Translations under genes and position numbers: made by a program
Shown here: one piece after another, positions 23,459 through 34,165 of the stretch
How the letters are laid out: every line of letters starts with the position of its first letter
Position numbering within the stretch: position 1 is the stretch's first letter
Assembly: GCA_039619475.1 (NCBI GenBank)
Contig: CM077116.1
Coordinates: 462,705,576-462,769,575 of the forward strand
From: Icerya purchasi
Taxonomy: Eukaryota; Arthropoda; Insecta; Hemiptera; Monophlebidae
Direction: 5' to 3'
Length of the DNA stretch: 64,000 nt
Notes under the pieces: generated by a model
What the model was told of the DNA's origin: nothing
The model's input: the letters and a program-made list of their open reading frames with translations, nothing else
Database searches by the model: none

Positions 23459-23477
23459 AGAGGTACACAATAAATAA
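23459..23477. other. 19-bp centre of the palindrome
   Basis: CCCCAAAA ending at 23,458 pairs with TTTTGGGG starting at 23,478. The 19 bases between them are the only part without a partner. Next to the centre the arms differ by about one base in homopolymer runs, for example five A against six T beside the C/G block. A-runs at 23,307-23,322 against a longer uninterrupted T-run at 23,618-23,635 show another small difference. A loop this short means the arms could form a near-complete hairpin. Confidence 0.85.
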
Positions 23478-24007
23478 TTTTGGGGTTTTTTAGATTTCTT
23501 AAACTGCTAGTTTTGATCATTGTTTGAAAAAATATATGCATTTTAATATTTAACGTGTTTCTCAGATTTTATTAAAATTTCTAAGCAATTCATTGTTTAT
23601 TTCTGTTTGTAAAGTTTTTTTTTTTTTTTTTTTTTTCATGTTGAGTGTGTTTAAGATATTATATTTTATTTGTGAGTAATGAGTGTTGAAATAACTAAAA
23701 TAACTTCACATTATGAAGTTTGTACCCTTGAAAATTAACAAAAATCATCAAAAGAGCTGATCAGATGTAAAAAATGGAGTGGAACAACAGAAAATGGTGT
23801 AAAATAATATAATGATTGAATGAATCTTGATATTGTCTAGACTGTCGCATCACTCAGTGTGAACGTTTAATGTAAAACTGGAACAATATACATCAACTAA
23901 TTTTGACTAGACATAATATATCTGCCTTGCAATGTGTGCAAATGTTAGAGATAATTACCCAACAGTATGCTCCCTGCTTGATGGGACACACTCCACCTCT
24001 TACCCAT

Positions 24008-24593
24008 TTTTATTATTCACAATCAAACATCATCATCTAACTAACACACAACAACCATTCTACTATAATCGATGCCGGAGAAAAGTTCTGTAAACCTTCC
24101 ACAACCAGACCTGAACCCATTCAAACAAATCTTCACAATGAATAGAATACCATATCAAGAAGTATATAGCTCAGACTAAAAAGACTCATCACTCAGAAAT
24201 TACACCATTTAGGAGTAAAAATATCAACATTTAGACAAAACATCAAATTTTATAGGGAAAAGACAATTTTTACCCCAAAATATTAGCATTTTAGATGCGA
24301 ATCAGTGATTTTACTGCAAAATACACTATTTCCAGCTTAAATCATATCAATTTTATTGTAGCTATTATAAAGATTTGTTTCATGAATAGTGTATTTAGGG
24401 AACAGTTTGAAATATATTATGAATATAATAAGCATGATAGAACTGAATATTTCTTGTTGACATTAAAAAAACTTTCTATAAATTACTGTTGATGAATAAT
24501 CATGAAATCTCTGTGATCAACATAGATGTTGCAGTGTGTATAAAAAGAAGATTTACATGTGAGTTTTGATGAATTTTTAAATTATCTGTAATA
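24008..24593. repeat. Diverged patch of the palindrome, right-arm side
   Basis: Partner of 22,345-22,930. Examples of differences: 'CATTTTTATTATTC' against 'CATATTTATTATTC', 'AACATCATCATC' against 'AACACCATAATC', and a block near 24,130-24,300 with differences every few bases. A 65-codon + frame (24,295-24,492) is open here but not in the left arm. Confidence 0.75.
24295..24492 (+). pseudogene. 65-codon frame in the diverged patch
   Basis: The C-terminal half reads 'FMNSVFREQFEIYYEY' and 'DRTEYFLLTLKKLSINY'. The left arm has the same protein with substitutions and a different frame after 'DRTEYF'. Many differences conserve or mildly change residues, which suggests that this was coding. The upstream ATG is weak. 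Downstream, another frame continues with a 'NNHEIS'-like stretch and then reaches the 107-codon ORF. It may be the 3' part of a longer, frame-shifted gene. Function unknown. Confidence 0.3.
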
Positions 24594-24917
24594 ATGGTGT
24601 CAACGAGTAAAGTAATGATTAATATTAGTAATAACGGAATAAATAATGAAGCATATCTTAAAAGTGAAAGGGAAAGAATATATAGTGATATAATGAAAAA
24701 TATAATGCAAATACAGTTCTGGAAATCTATTACAAATAATTCATCTGATGTGTTTGAACCTGTTACAACACATATATTGGATATTCTGGAAACAATACAA
24801 ATATCTAAAATGATGAAAAAGGATTCTGATGGAATGAGTGATATGGCAATGGTAAAACGTCACAAACTTTCTTGTGTCAGTAAGAAAGATGATTATGAAA
24901 ATAATGATGAAAATTAA
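24594..24917 (+). CDS. 107-codon palindrome ORF, right-arm copy
   Basis: ATG at 24,594, stop TAA at 24,915-24,917. The N-terminus is polar ('MVSTSKVMINISNNGINNEA'), followed by a predicted helix with 'SERERIYSDIMKNI', a second helix 'VTTHILDILETIQ', a basic stretch 'VKRHKLSC' and an acidic tail 'KDDYENNDEN'. It is mostly alpha-helical and charged. I recognise no family. It is transcribed away from the palindrome centre. The left-arm copy differs by one residue, so the frame survived in both arms, which mildly supports its being a real gene. It could also be a chance ORF in AT-rich DNA. Confidence 0.45.
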   Translation: MVSTSKVMINISNNGINNEAYLKSERERIYSDIMKNIMQIQFWKSITNNSSDVFEPVTTHILDILETIQISKMMKKDSDGMSDMAMVKRHKLSCVSKKDDYENNDEN

Positions 24918-25068
24918 AAAGATTATGAACAATAGTGATAATAAGTCTGGATATAAGTCTATTAATATATGTGAAATTGACCTATTTCAAATATCTGGTG
25001 ATGAATCTGTATAAATGATCAAGTATATTGAATACTATATAATGCTAATACTCATGAGTATATGATGA

Positions 25069-25335
25069 GATCAAGACCAGTTTCTATGGAATTGTGAATG
25101 TGATGAAATTTATTTAGGAAAAGGAAGAACTCTAACCAAATTTCTTTACACGGAAGGTTTGATTCATTTACTGATGGAAATGAATGTTGATAAGAATAAA
25201 TATACAAATAATGATTTAGCACTATATGAACAAATACTGGAATTTACTGGATCTCATGTATGTGTTACTGGTGTATTAAAGGGAACTCCACTTCCTAAAT
25301 ACAGAAAAAAAAATATGTTCTCCATTTCAATCTAA
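25069..25335 (+). pseudogene. Unassigned 88-codon open frame (right-arm copy)
   Basis: Open from just after a TGA to a TAA without an early ATG (first ATG at codon 36). It reads 'FLWNCECDEIYLGKGRTLTK', 'LYTEGLIHLLMEMNVDKNKY' and 'ILEFTGSHVCVTGVLKGTPL'. The amino-acid usage (W, C, G and alternating hydrophobics) looks coding rather than random AT-rich sequence. It lies 150 bp after the 107-codon ORF on the same strand and could be its continuation in a longer ancestral gene. Not assignable to a family. Confidence 0.4.
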
Positions 25336-26179
25336 CATACATAGTATAAAAGTTTATCCTGGTGAAACAAAAAAAAAAGAAACATACATATAGCACTTGT
25401 CGCAAAGTATATCTTGAAGATCCTCTTATAAATTTATTCTGATGAACCTAATGAAGCGGTTGAATGATTATTGATACTACACACATCTAAACAATTGGAA
25501 AATATTGATGTAGATGCTGGAATTTGAATGATACAAGAAAAGTTGGTAGAAGAAGGATATAATCAGTTAAATCAATCTTTTTATGCTGTATATTATGAAT
25601 ATTTAATAATTAACTGATATAATTTAGCATTGAAGCAATGATCATTTTTATTGATTATGATGAATGTCATAAAAATTATTGAATAAATTTTAAACAAAAT
25701 TGAATTAGATCTTTCCTTATTATCTATCATTATATCGAATTATAAAATGTACTTAAAAGGATAGTTAATCGTCACATTCAGACATATAATGTATGAGATA
25801 AATGAAAAAATCTTCAAAGATGGTGAAAAAATTGAGTAAAATTGTGTGAAAGGTACTAAAACACTAGAAAAAGTGATGGAAAATATTATAAATTGATGAA
25901 AAAACAGCGCAAAAAGGTCCTAAAACGGAAGAACATGTTAAGAAATAATCGAAAATAATTAGCAAAATTGTGTGAAAGACACTAAAAACATCAGAAAAAC
26001 GATGTGAAATAATATAAATTGATGAAAAAATAGCGCAAAAAAGGTCCTAAAATAGAAGAACATGCTAAGAATTAGTGGAAAATTGGTTACAATTAGTTAG
26101 AAATGAGGAAAAATGTTGTAATAGTGTTAAAGCATAAGAAAATTGTACAAGAAGAAAATGTTTATTACATGACTGTGTA
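25336..26179. other. Spacer with the mirrored 120-bp tandem duplication (right arm)
   Basis: Mirror of 20,760-21,602. A small open stretch at about 25,530-25,617 ('EKLVEEGYNQLNQSFY') looks coding-like but is only about 29 codons long. Confidence 0.4.
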
Positions 26180-26600
26180 ATGGCGAGTGAAACCAGGGCA
26201 ATGAACAGTGAAGTGTTGATTGACAAACGTTTATAGGAGTCCCTTGCTCCCACCAGCTTAAAAGGAATGGTTACAGAGATGTTTAAAGATTTCCTTAGTG
26301 TACAGGGTAGGTCTGTGAATGTGTTGGGAAAACGTTAAGTAAATGTCTCGGGTATTACGGATTCTCTTATTAAACAACTGTATGATAGTCTGTTGAAGAT
26401 ATCAAGCGGAACCTCCAACAGTGGGTGGGCGAATACAAAGATCATGTTGATGCATTAGATCAAGCACTCAAAGATGTGACTTTTAAATCCCAATAATCAA
26501 ATGGAGATCGCGATTGCGGTTCTACAGTGTTCAATGGCTGCGGCGATTGCTAAGCTGTATGTGTGCATAGATGAAGCAGAAGGATTGAAAGCATAAATAA
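26180..26600 (+). pseudogene. Decayed coding patch (right-arm copy)
   Basis: It begins with ATG at 26,180 ('MASETRAMNSEVLIDKRL') and hits TAG. Coding-like reading then passes through at least three frame or stop breaks up to about 26,600, with helical, amphipathic stretches such as 'LKGMVTEMFKDFLSVQGR', 'NLQQWVGEYKDHVDALDQAL' and 'EIAIAVLQCSMAAAIAKLYV'. Composition is clearly less AT-rich than the neighbours. All breaks are shared with the left arm. It looks like the remains of a helical protein, possibly structural; no family is recognised. Confidence 0.45.
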
Positions 26601-29374
26601 TGATGGATATCAATAATGACGATCGAAATGGTAATGAGTTGTAAGAAGAAACCTAACAAAGATATTGAAAGAATGATGAAAATTGCGTGAAAGGTGGTAA
26701 AAACACTGGAAAAATGATATTAAATAGCAAAAATTAACTAAAACGGTGTAAAAGTATTAAAATGTAAGAAAATGATGAGAAATGTTGGAAAATTGGTTAT
26801 AATTAGTCAAAAGTGATGAAAACGTTTACTACATGTCAATGTCACTGCTTTTACATCTAAAATACTGTAAAGGTATAACTCAATGTCTAAGTTGTGAGGG
26901 TAATGTGATTATTCATTGTTCACCTCTTTATCATACACATATCAAACATAACAAAATATATATTTTTATTTCTCTCATTCTATAACTGTATCTGTACCTG
27001 TGTTCACGCTTGAACGGATGTTTTCTACTAACACACTCATATATTTTACATACATGTATACTCACCCACAATCACATATCATCTCGCATATACAATGACA
27101 ATTTCAGCATGCGTCTCTCTCTTCATAATCATGAATTCTAATCATAGTCATCATCCTACATTTCAAAAATAATAGTATGAGGGAAATTTAAAGAAAAAAT
27201 GTAAAATAAATCATCTTGAAACAATGCAAAGGGTGAGATAATAACTTTGCTAGCATGAATGTATATTTAGACTAATTTCATAACGTTGAATTGAATGATA
27301 ATGGTGTATAGCATGAAAGGAATGGAATGAAGGATTAATTATGATTAAAATTATGATGTTGTTTTGTATGACTTTGCAAATAATGATAATATGGAAAAAA
27401 ATTATGTATGATTGGAAAAACTGTATGAGAGAATAATTGATTTCAGGTAATAAAATAGTATACTTCGACTAATTTTAAAACATGTTGTAGGATTTTTTCA
27501 GAAATGTACAAAAGGAATATAAAGATTAATTGATATATTAATTTTAATAGCATGAACATATATTTAGAATAATTTTGTGTTATATTATTAAATTTTGAAG
27601 TTTGTTAGCATGAGGGAAAAAGAGTGATTGCTTCAGTATGAGTAAAACGAACAAAGTGTTTTCATAGGTTAGTGATTATATAGAAGAAAAAATTATGTAT
27701 GATCGGCTTTGATATTGAAAGAATACTATGCTTGGACTAATTTTAAAAAAATGCCTGATAGGTTATTGGAGGCGTACAGTGTACACATTCGTAGATGCCG
27801 TTATTCTATTGCTTTTGTCATGTATGGGAAATAAAAAAAATTAAAAACACTACTACAATTTCATGATGGTAAAAAAAAAAATGAAGAAAAAATTAATTCA
27901 TGATGTAATTATAAGGAGTAACTTCGTCATGCATGTTTACAATAATATGTTTTCTATAAGTTAGCTACTCGTGAATTAAGGAAAAATTTAAATGATAAAA
28001 AATAATATGTATGGTAGATTAAAAAAAATAATATGTTTGATGTAAAAATGAGTTAATGCCCTGTACAGAGATGTTTGATTTTTTGGAAATGACAAAATAT
28101 ACTTAATTTGATTCTAAAATAATTATGCATGATTTGAAATTTGGAAATAAATCACCTTGGAAGAATGGAGTGAAGAGAATTTTTCTACAATTTTAGGAAA
28201 ACTATGTTATGATAAGTACCAATGAAAGAGATGTTTTCATGGTAATGAAGCGAGTAGTGTCTGCAGGCTATAAATGTGTGCACGACATATTACAAAAGAT
28301 TTGAAAAAAATGTTTGTGTAATGAACGAATAAAAATATATTTGGGTTAATTTAATAACACAGAGCAAAAATATTATACTGTTGACGACGTTAGTAATGTA
28401 TGTTCAGAGGTCTTGACAGTGGGGCGCGAGTGGTAATAGTAGCGAGAATGAATGAAAAAGAAAATAATATTTTTTTAGTCAACCTTTTTTATGTTTGATG
28501 TGATAATTGTTCACGGATAGAAGGTTGTATCTTCGACGTTTTTTATAATCAAGCTGTTGCTCTCGAGAATATATCTCTCACTCGCACGTTGTAACTCTGA
28601 TCAGCTTGTGCTAGCTCATTTTTTTCTTTGAACATGCTGTGTCTCGTAAACTACTAGGTTTTCTACCTGTTGTTCTATTGATCAACACACCTCATAGACA
28701 ATCTCATATATACCTCGAAAAATACTTATGAAATAAAAAAAATATTAAGTAACATGTAAACTTAATACATATTTTTTATAAAAATGTGATTATAAAAGAT
28801 TTTAAAAAATTTGAGAGAACTCTCCAGGTCTTAGGTTGAGTCTTACAAATTAATGAAAACTCACACAGTTCTGGAAATACTTGATGTACGTGATGTCATG
28901 AAAAACTTGAACAGTTAGATTCGTTTGTTATAGAAAGAATCAAAAATATAATTTTTTAATCTAAAAAGATGTGAACAAATTATGTGGGATTATATTCGAA
29001 AATTAGACAATAATTATATGTACACTTTACACAACTGGTTCAGATTTTTGTAATATTCATCATTACCAGTACTTTAAATTAAGAGGGGGAAAGAGAGATA
29101 TAGAAATAATTAAATAAACGGAATTGAAAAGGAGTGTAAAAAGATGAAAAATAATTAGGAAAAATATATATAATAGAACGAAACATATTGAGGGGGGGAA
29201 ATATACACAAATATATACAAACAAAATTTTCATATGTATAAAAATATATTTACAAAATGATTAACAAAACATAAAAAACGAACGAGCGGATGATTGGGGA
29301 AAAAATATATACATTAATATACAAAATATATACAAATATACACAAAATTGTTAAACGATTGAAATAATGAATTT
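26601..29374. other. Long AT-rich non-coding stretch (right arm)
   Basis: Mirror of 17,564-20,335, with the same degenerate ATTAGTC motifs on the - strand. No gene. Confidence 0.5.
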
Positions 29375-29857
29375 TTAATCCACGCGAATTGTATATTGAC
29401 AATCGATACAATCTTTTACTTTCATACAATTTCGAGTACTCTGTCGCAATGTATCATTATCGATATAATATTCTTCATCATGCTCATGCTCATAACATGG
29501 TAGAAGTGATTTTATCGTAACATCCTGTTTTAATCTATCTGGTAGAAATGCATAAATGTCTCCAACACAACTTGGAAATAATGTAATTATCATTTCTTTG
29601 GTGGCTATAATGAACAACTGTCTTAAATCATTTATACTGAGATTAATCATAAGCTTCAGCGGATGGATAACATGATCGTACCAGGCCTTCATCACCATAA
29701 CGTTTTTCACTGCACAATGAAAACTAACATTCTCATTAAGATGTTTACAGGTTATCAAATTGCTTATACCAAAATACTCTTCATGTAGATTCTCAATACT
29801 ATATAGTCGAAAGACTTGATCCATATTAACGATTTCATAGTCTAAGTCACGCAACAA
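29375..29857 (-). CDS. Palindrome ORF, second part (160 codons), right-arm copy
   Basis: Translation is identical to the left-arm copy at 17,081-17,563, and it sits in the same frame as the first part upstream. There are no amino-acid differences over 160 codons. Confidence 0.5.
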   Translation of the reverse strand: MLRDLDYEIVNMDQVFRLYSIENLHEEYFGISNLITCKHLNENVSFHCAVKNVMVMKAWYDHVIHPLKLMINLSINDLRQLFIIATKEMIITLFPSCVGDIYAFLPDRLKQDVTIKSLLPCYEHEHDEEYYIDNDTLRQSTRNCMKVKDCIDCQYTIRVD

Positions 29858-30394
29858 TTAAGACTTTTCGTTAAGTTCCATTAGTGTAAGTTTAGCATAT
29901 ACCGTTAAAATATATATGCGAGCTCTCGGTTTTTGAGACAATATTGTGAATATATTGCGTGCCATGAATATTTCTTCCCGACAGGGAAATAATGAAGGGT
30001 TTTTCAAGTAATGACTCATCGAAGAACATTGTAAATGCGGCATTTTTGATGCATGCCATGCTCTGCTTGGCTTACACAGTGTATGCAAACACTTCCCGCC
30101 AGACATATCAATCATTGCTAGTTTGGTTACTTGAAAATCATAATCACAATCTATATGGATGCTGATATCTACAAAATATTCCGATATATCTGCTTGTTCT
30201 GATAATAATACAGGATCAATGTTATTACGTACAAAAGATTTTGATTCTTCTGCTGTATAACCATAATCTAATTGCAGTGTTGGAGGTGATGAAGTTGTAT
30301 GCGAGACAATATCACTAGAAAATGAATTCTGAATAAATTTGGCGTCCTTAATTGATTTTGAGTTGCTGCTTATGTTAACTATATTAGCTTTCAT
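29858..30394 (-). CDS. Palindrome ORF, first part (178 codons), right-arm copy
   Basis: Translation is identical to 16,544-17,080, including the terminating TAA at the same codon. Upstream (30,425-30,446) lies the poly(A) on +, which is the pyrimidine tract of the likely splice acceptor for this strand. Two identical copies facing each other toward the centre could produce complementary transcripts if transcription runs through. Confidence 0.55.
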   Translation of the reverse strand: MKANIVNISSNSKSIKDAKFIQNSFSSDIVSHTTSSPPTLQLDYGYTAEESKSFVRNNIDPVLLSEQADISEYFVDISIHIDCDYDFQVTKLAMIDMSGGKCLHTLCKPSRAWHASKMPHLQCSSMSHYLKNPSLFPCREEIFMARNIFTILSQKPRARIYILTVYAKLTLMELNEKS

Positions 30395-31955
30395 GATTGA
30401 ATAATATGTATTTCAAACTTTTCACTAAAAAAAAAAAAAAAAAAAAAGACAGAGAAAAAGAAAAGATAAAAGACAGAAAAAAAAATGATAGAGAAAAAAA
30501 GAGGAAAAACGTAGGAAATTATTTTCTTTAACATTGACGTAAATTTTTTAATAATGCGTGAACACAGATTCGAGAAAATACACATGTTTAACATAAAACT
30601 AATACTGACTGCTTGAATGATTCCGTTCGATAGTCTATCTGATTAACTACCTTTGAATCGGTTGTGGCAGTGGAAATGTTACGTCAGAAAAATGTTGTTC
30701 CGTCGGAGAAAGCTGATATATTTGTATACGAGCAAAGTAATCGAGGACTTTGAGTGTATGCGCATATGTATGTGAGGGAGTGTGAAAAATATTCTTGTAC
30801 CGAATAATGGTAAATAGCGTGCGAGCAATGTACAAGTGGTCTTGAAGGTATGCGAGTCATGCAGGTAAAGGTTGTTGCGACGACGAGATATATACCTGCA
30901 GAGGTTATCAATTTTTGGAAAAGAGGGATTGATGTTTGAAACAATAATGTCTTGAAACGATTGATGATGTTGATGAGTTTATTAAATAAAAAAATTATGT
31001 TTGTAGCGAAACGATTAATATTAAAAATAATTGTGATGTTGATAAATACTTTTTATTGATCGGAGATTTTTCTTTCTCGAAAGGTTAAAATTATTTTGAC
31101 AATGTTAAGTGTATATGATGACATGACTGTGTAGGAAAAAGTAATACCTGTACAAAAATAAAGATCGTTAATAAAAAATTAAACATATAGAACTGCATGT
31201 GGTGCGTATGCGAGACCAATGTGATATGCTATTGTGGCTAACGTTGAAAAATGTTCATGATCGATAGGGAAATTCGTGATAGAAGATATGTGTGTGGGAA
31301 TGTACGGTACGCTTTCGAGCGAACCATTGATTAATTTTTAGAATCGATAAAATAAATAAAGATTACGAAAGATCGGTAATTTTAGCTGGGAGGGGCGGGG
31401 GTAGAAAGAATGAATTTTTAGGATTGAAAAAAAAAATGAAAAAAATATTTGAATCAATTTTTGAAGAACTCGTTATAGAGTAATGTATAATGTAGAATCT
31501 GTGCGGGAATGGTTAGTGTGCTTTCACAACAGTCTGGATGTCTGTTCGGATTAATTTTTAAAACCTCGGAAAACATACAGAAATACTTACGGACTGAAAA
31601 TAATCGTAATGAGAAAAATAATAAAATATACTTGGACTAATTTTGAAAAAAAGTGGTAACGCGAACGAATGACACGTGCGCGAGAATGATGCGTGCGCAT
31701 TCATTGAGGGGCGAGACATCGATAGATTTATTTTTAGAACCGGGGAAAACATACATAAATACTTACGGATGGAAAAGTAATCGTAAGTGAAAAAAAATAA
31801 TAAATATACTTAGACTAATTCTATAATAATTAGGCTTGGAAAAATTATTATGAACGATAGGGAAACTATTGAGAGCAGAGTGTGCACGGGATCGAATGGT
31901 TCGCTCTCGCGATGGCTAACGCTATGGTAGATATAAGCGTGTGATCTGCCAGTGC

Positions 31956-32240
31956 TAGTGATGTGCGATTTCGAAATGTTTTTACAATCGAAACAATCAA
32001 CAATCGTCAAAAAAAACAAAAAACAATCAAATGATTTTGATTCGAATGATTTTGATTCAAATGATTTTGATTCGAATGATTTTGATTCGAATGATTTTAA
32101 TTCGAATGATTGTTGTGAATACGAATGAATTATTCGAATGAAATAACATTTCGAATGCAACTGTGGAACAATCGAATGCATTCGAAGTTATCGAACAATC
32201 GAATAATTCGAATGAATCATTTCGAAGTTGCCCATCACTA
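31956..32240. mobile_element. hAT-type MITE, copy 2 (right arm)
   Basis: Mirror of 14,698-14,982, same ends and flanks. It was inserted before the arms became duplicated. Confidence 0.75.
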
Positions 32241-32523
32241 GTCAGTGCGCTTTTGTAACGATCGGAGAATAAGGAAAAATTTTTGGAACCATAGAAAATG
32301 AGAAATATACTTAGACTAATTTTATAATACTTACAGACGGAAAAATAATTGTAAGTGAGAAAAAATAATAAATATACTTGCACTAATTCTATAATACTTA
32401 GGCTTTGAAAAATTATTATGAACGATAGGGAAACTATCGAGAGCAGAGTGTGCACGAGATCGAATGGTTCGCTTTCGTGGTGGCTAACGCTATGGTAGAT
32501 ATAAGCGTGTGATCTGCCAGTGC

Positions 32524-32793
32524 TAGTGATGTGCGATTTCGAAATGTTTTTACAATCGAAACAATCAACAATCATCAAAAAAAAAAAAAAACAATCAAAT
32601 GATTTTGATTCAAATGATTTTGATTCGAATGATTTTGATTCGAACGATTTTAATTCGAATGATTGTTGTGAATACGAATGAATTATTCGAATGAAATAAC
32701 ATTTCGAATGCAACTGTGGAACAATCGAATGCATTCGAAGTTATCGAACAATTGAATAATTCGAATGAAACATTTCGAAGTTGCCCATCACTA
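32524..32793. mobile_element. hAT-type MITE, copy 1 (right arm)
   Basis: Mirror of 14,145-14,414, same ends and flanks, with one internal 15-bp repeat fewer than its neighbour. Confidence 0.75.
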
Positions 32794-33660
32794 GTCAGTA
32801 CGCTTTTGTAACGATCGGAGAATAAAGAATAATTTTTGGAACCGTAGAAAATGTGAAATATACTTAGGCTAATTTTATAATACTTATGGACGGAAAAATA
32901 ATCGTAAGTGAGAAAAATAATAAAATATACTTGGACTAATTTTATAATACTTAGGCTCCGGAAAAAATATTATGAACGATAGGGAAACTATCGAGAGTAG
33001 AGTGTGTGCAGGATCGAACGGTATGCCTTCGCAACGGCTGACGATATAATAGATATAAGCATGTGATCTGTCAGTACGCTTTTGCAACGATCGGAGAATA
33101 AGGAAAAAATTTTTGGAACCATAGAAATTGAAAAAATATATTTTGACTAATTTTATAATACTTAGGCTCTGGAAAAAATATTATGAACGATAGGGAAACT
33201 AATGAGAACAGAATGTGTGTGGGATCGGATGGTGCGCATTCGTTGAGGGGCAAGACATCAATGGATTTATTTTTAGAACCGGGGAAAACATACATAAATA
33301 CTTACGGATGGAATAAGTAAAATAAAAAAAGAAATACGTATGAATGATAAAAGGTGGTCGATCGGAGCTTGGTTTCCGGCTTTAAATATTATATTTAAGC
33401 TAATTTTTAAACGCTCCAAATTATCTGAAATGCGAGGGAACCGCACAGGGAAATTTTGAGGAAATTTGGTGAACCATGAAGAAACTCGGATGATTTTGCA
33501 CTGTCAGAACAAAAAAATTCGGTTACTTTTGCCTCCCAAATAAAATACGTATGTTAGTTTCTGCGAGCGGATCGTGTTTTCAGGCACGACACTAGCGCTC
33601 CTACATTTTCTGGTGGAGAAAAATGGAACTATGCGCCAAAGTCCCTAAAAATAAGCTACT

Positions 33661-33666
33661 ATCCCG
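33661..33666. repeat. Right target-site duplication (ATCCCG)
   Basis: Identical to 13,272-13,277. It starts the continuation of the LINE frame. Confidence 0.9.
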
Positions 33667-34035
33667 TGGACGGATTTCATGACAAACCGCGTCAGGTGAT
33701 GAATAGGCGTAAATTAGACAAGTTGCAATTATATGACACGATATAAGAAGAAGAAAAAGTTGCATACATTGCACACAAAATTAGAGAAGAAAGCTTATTT
33801 AGTCACACGGGGTAAAATTAAAGGAAAAGCTCCAAGAAGAAGAAGGAGAATGGAAATGATAAATACCGAAACAGCGGGAATTAAATACTTATTCCTACTA
33901 ACGAAATTAGCCAGATGATTTATAATGTTCGTGACGTGCAACCTCCCGCAAATCGGAGATGTAACAATAATGATGACGATGAAGTGCTGCTATTGATTTT
34001 TCCCCGATGACAACCTCTTTCTAAATAAATAAATG
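33661..34035 (+). pseudogene. RTE-like LINE reverse transcriptase, 3' part
   Basis: It begins 'IPWTDFMTNRVR', the family's typical continuation after 'RRMLKI', and thus completes the frame cut at 13,277. After two stops it continues with 'KLDKLQ' and then, in the frame at 33,733-33,918, 'LVTRGKIKGKAPRRRRRM', equivalent to the basic GKI-GKR--GRR region in the C-terminus of such elements, and 'LTKLAR'. The 3' end is probably at TAAATAAATAAATG (34,023-34,035), an A-rich tail. The element is dead from several stops, in addition to the palindrome insertion. Confidence 0.8.
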
Positions 34036-34084
34036 TTCGGAAGTTTAATTGAAAAATTTCAAATGAATTGGTATTTAAAATGGT

Positions 34085-34165
34085 TTAAAGGTTATACTTT
34101 GATGTTGCGTAGCGTCAAACACCTTTCAGCTTCAAATAGCGTCAAAGGCTTTTCAGCGTCAAACG
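34085..34165 (+). repeat. Short imperfect direct repeats
   Basis: 'TAGCGTCAAACACCTTTCAGC', 'TAGCGTCAAAGGCTTTTCAGC' and 'GTCAAACGGCAGCAG' follow each other with a period of about 23-25 bp. Too short to assign to an element. Confidence 0.5.

Larger units (their letters stand above)
31788..33175 (-). repeat. Subterminal tandem array (right arm)
   Basis: Mirror of 13,763-15,150. It contains the two MITE-bearing units and the MITE-free unit. The last keeps the empty target site at 33,070-33,077. Confidence 0.8.
13278..33660. mobile_element. 20.4-kb palindromic transposable element with AG/CT ends and 6-bp target-site duplication
   Basis: The left end AGTAGCTTATTTTTAGGGAC is the exact reverse complement of the right end. 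Left-arm position x pairs with 46,938 minus x over nearly the whole length, with no net length change until the last few dozen bases. The two arms meet at a 19-bp unpaired centre. The element cuts an RTE-like LINE frame between its 'MLKIP' and 'WTDFMTN' codons and is bordered by ATCCCG on both sides, so it moved as one unit. AG...CT termini plus a 6-bp duplication match Polinton/Maverick elements (family knowledge), but no protein-primed polymerase, integrase, ATPase or capsid gene is recognisable. It may be a non-autonomous derivative or an integrated head-to-head dimer of a ~10-kb linear DNA. Confidence 0.9.
23478..33660 (-). repeat. Right arm of the palindrome (10.18 kb)
   Basis: Reverse complement of the left arm. 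One informative difference: at 33,243-33,256 the complement reads a GAA codon where the left arm has TAA, so a 74-codon frame (33,295-33,071, - strand) is open here and stopped in the left arm. That frame lies in the tandem array and is unlikely to be a gene. Confidence 0.92.

Noticed and set aside
13278..33660. Assembly or hairpin-read artefact as an explanation of the palindrome
   Set aside because: An artefact would mirror the flanks too. Here the flanks are the two halves of one LINE with a 6-bp duplication, and the arms differ in a defined patch and at scattered bases.
13278..33660. Galileo/Foldback (P-superfamily) or other long-inverted-repeat DNA transposon
   Set aside because: Those make target duplications of other lengths (7-9 bp) and have different ends; the 6-bp duplication and AG terminus fit less well.
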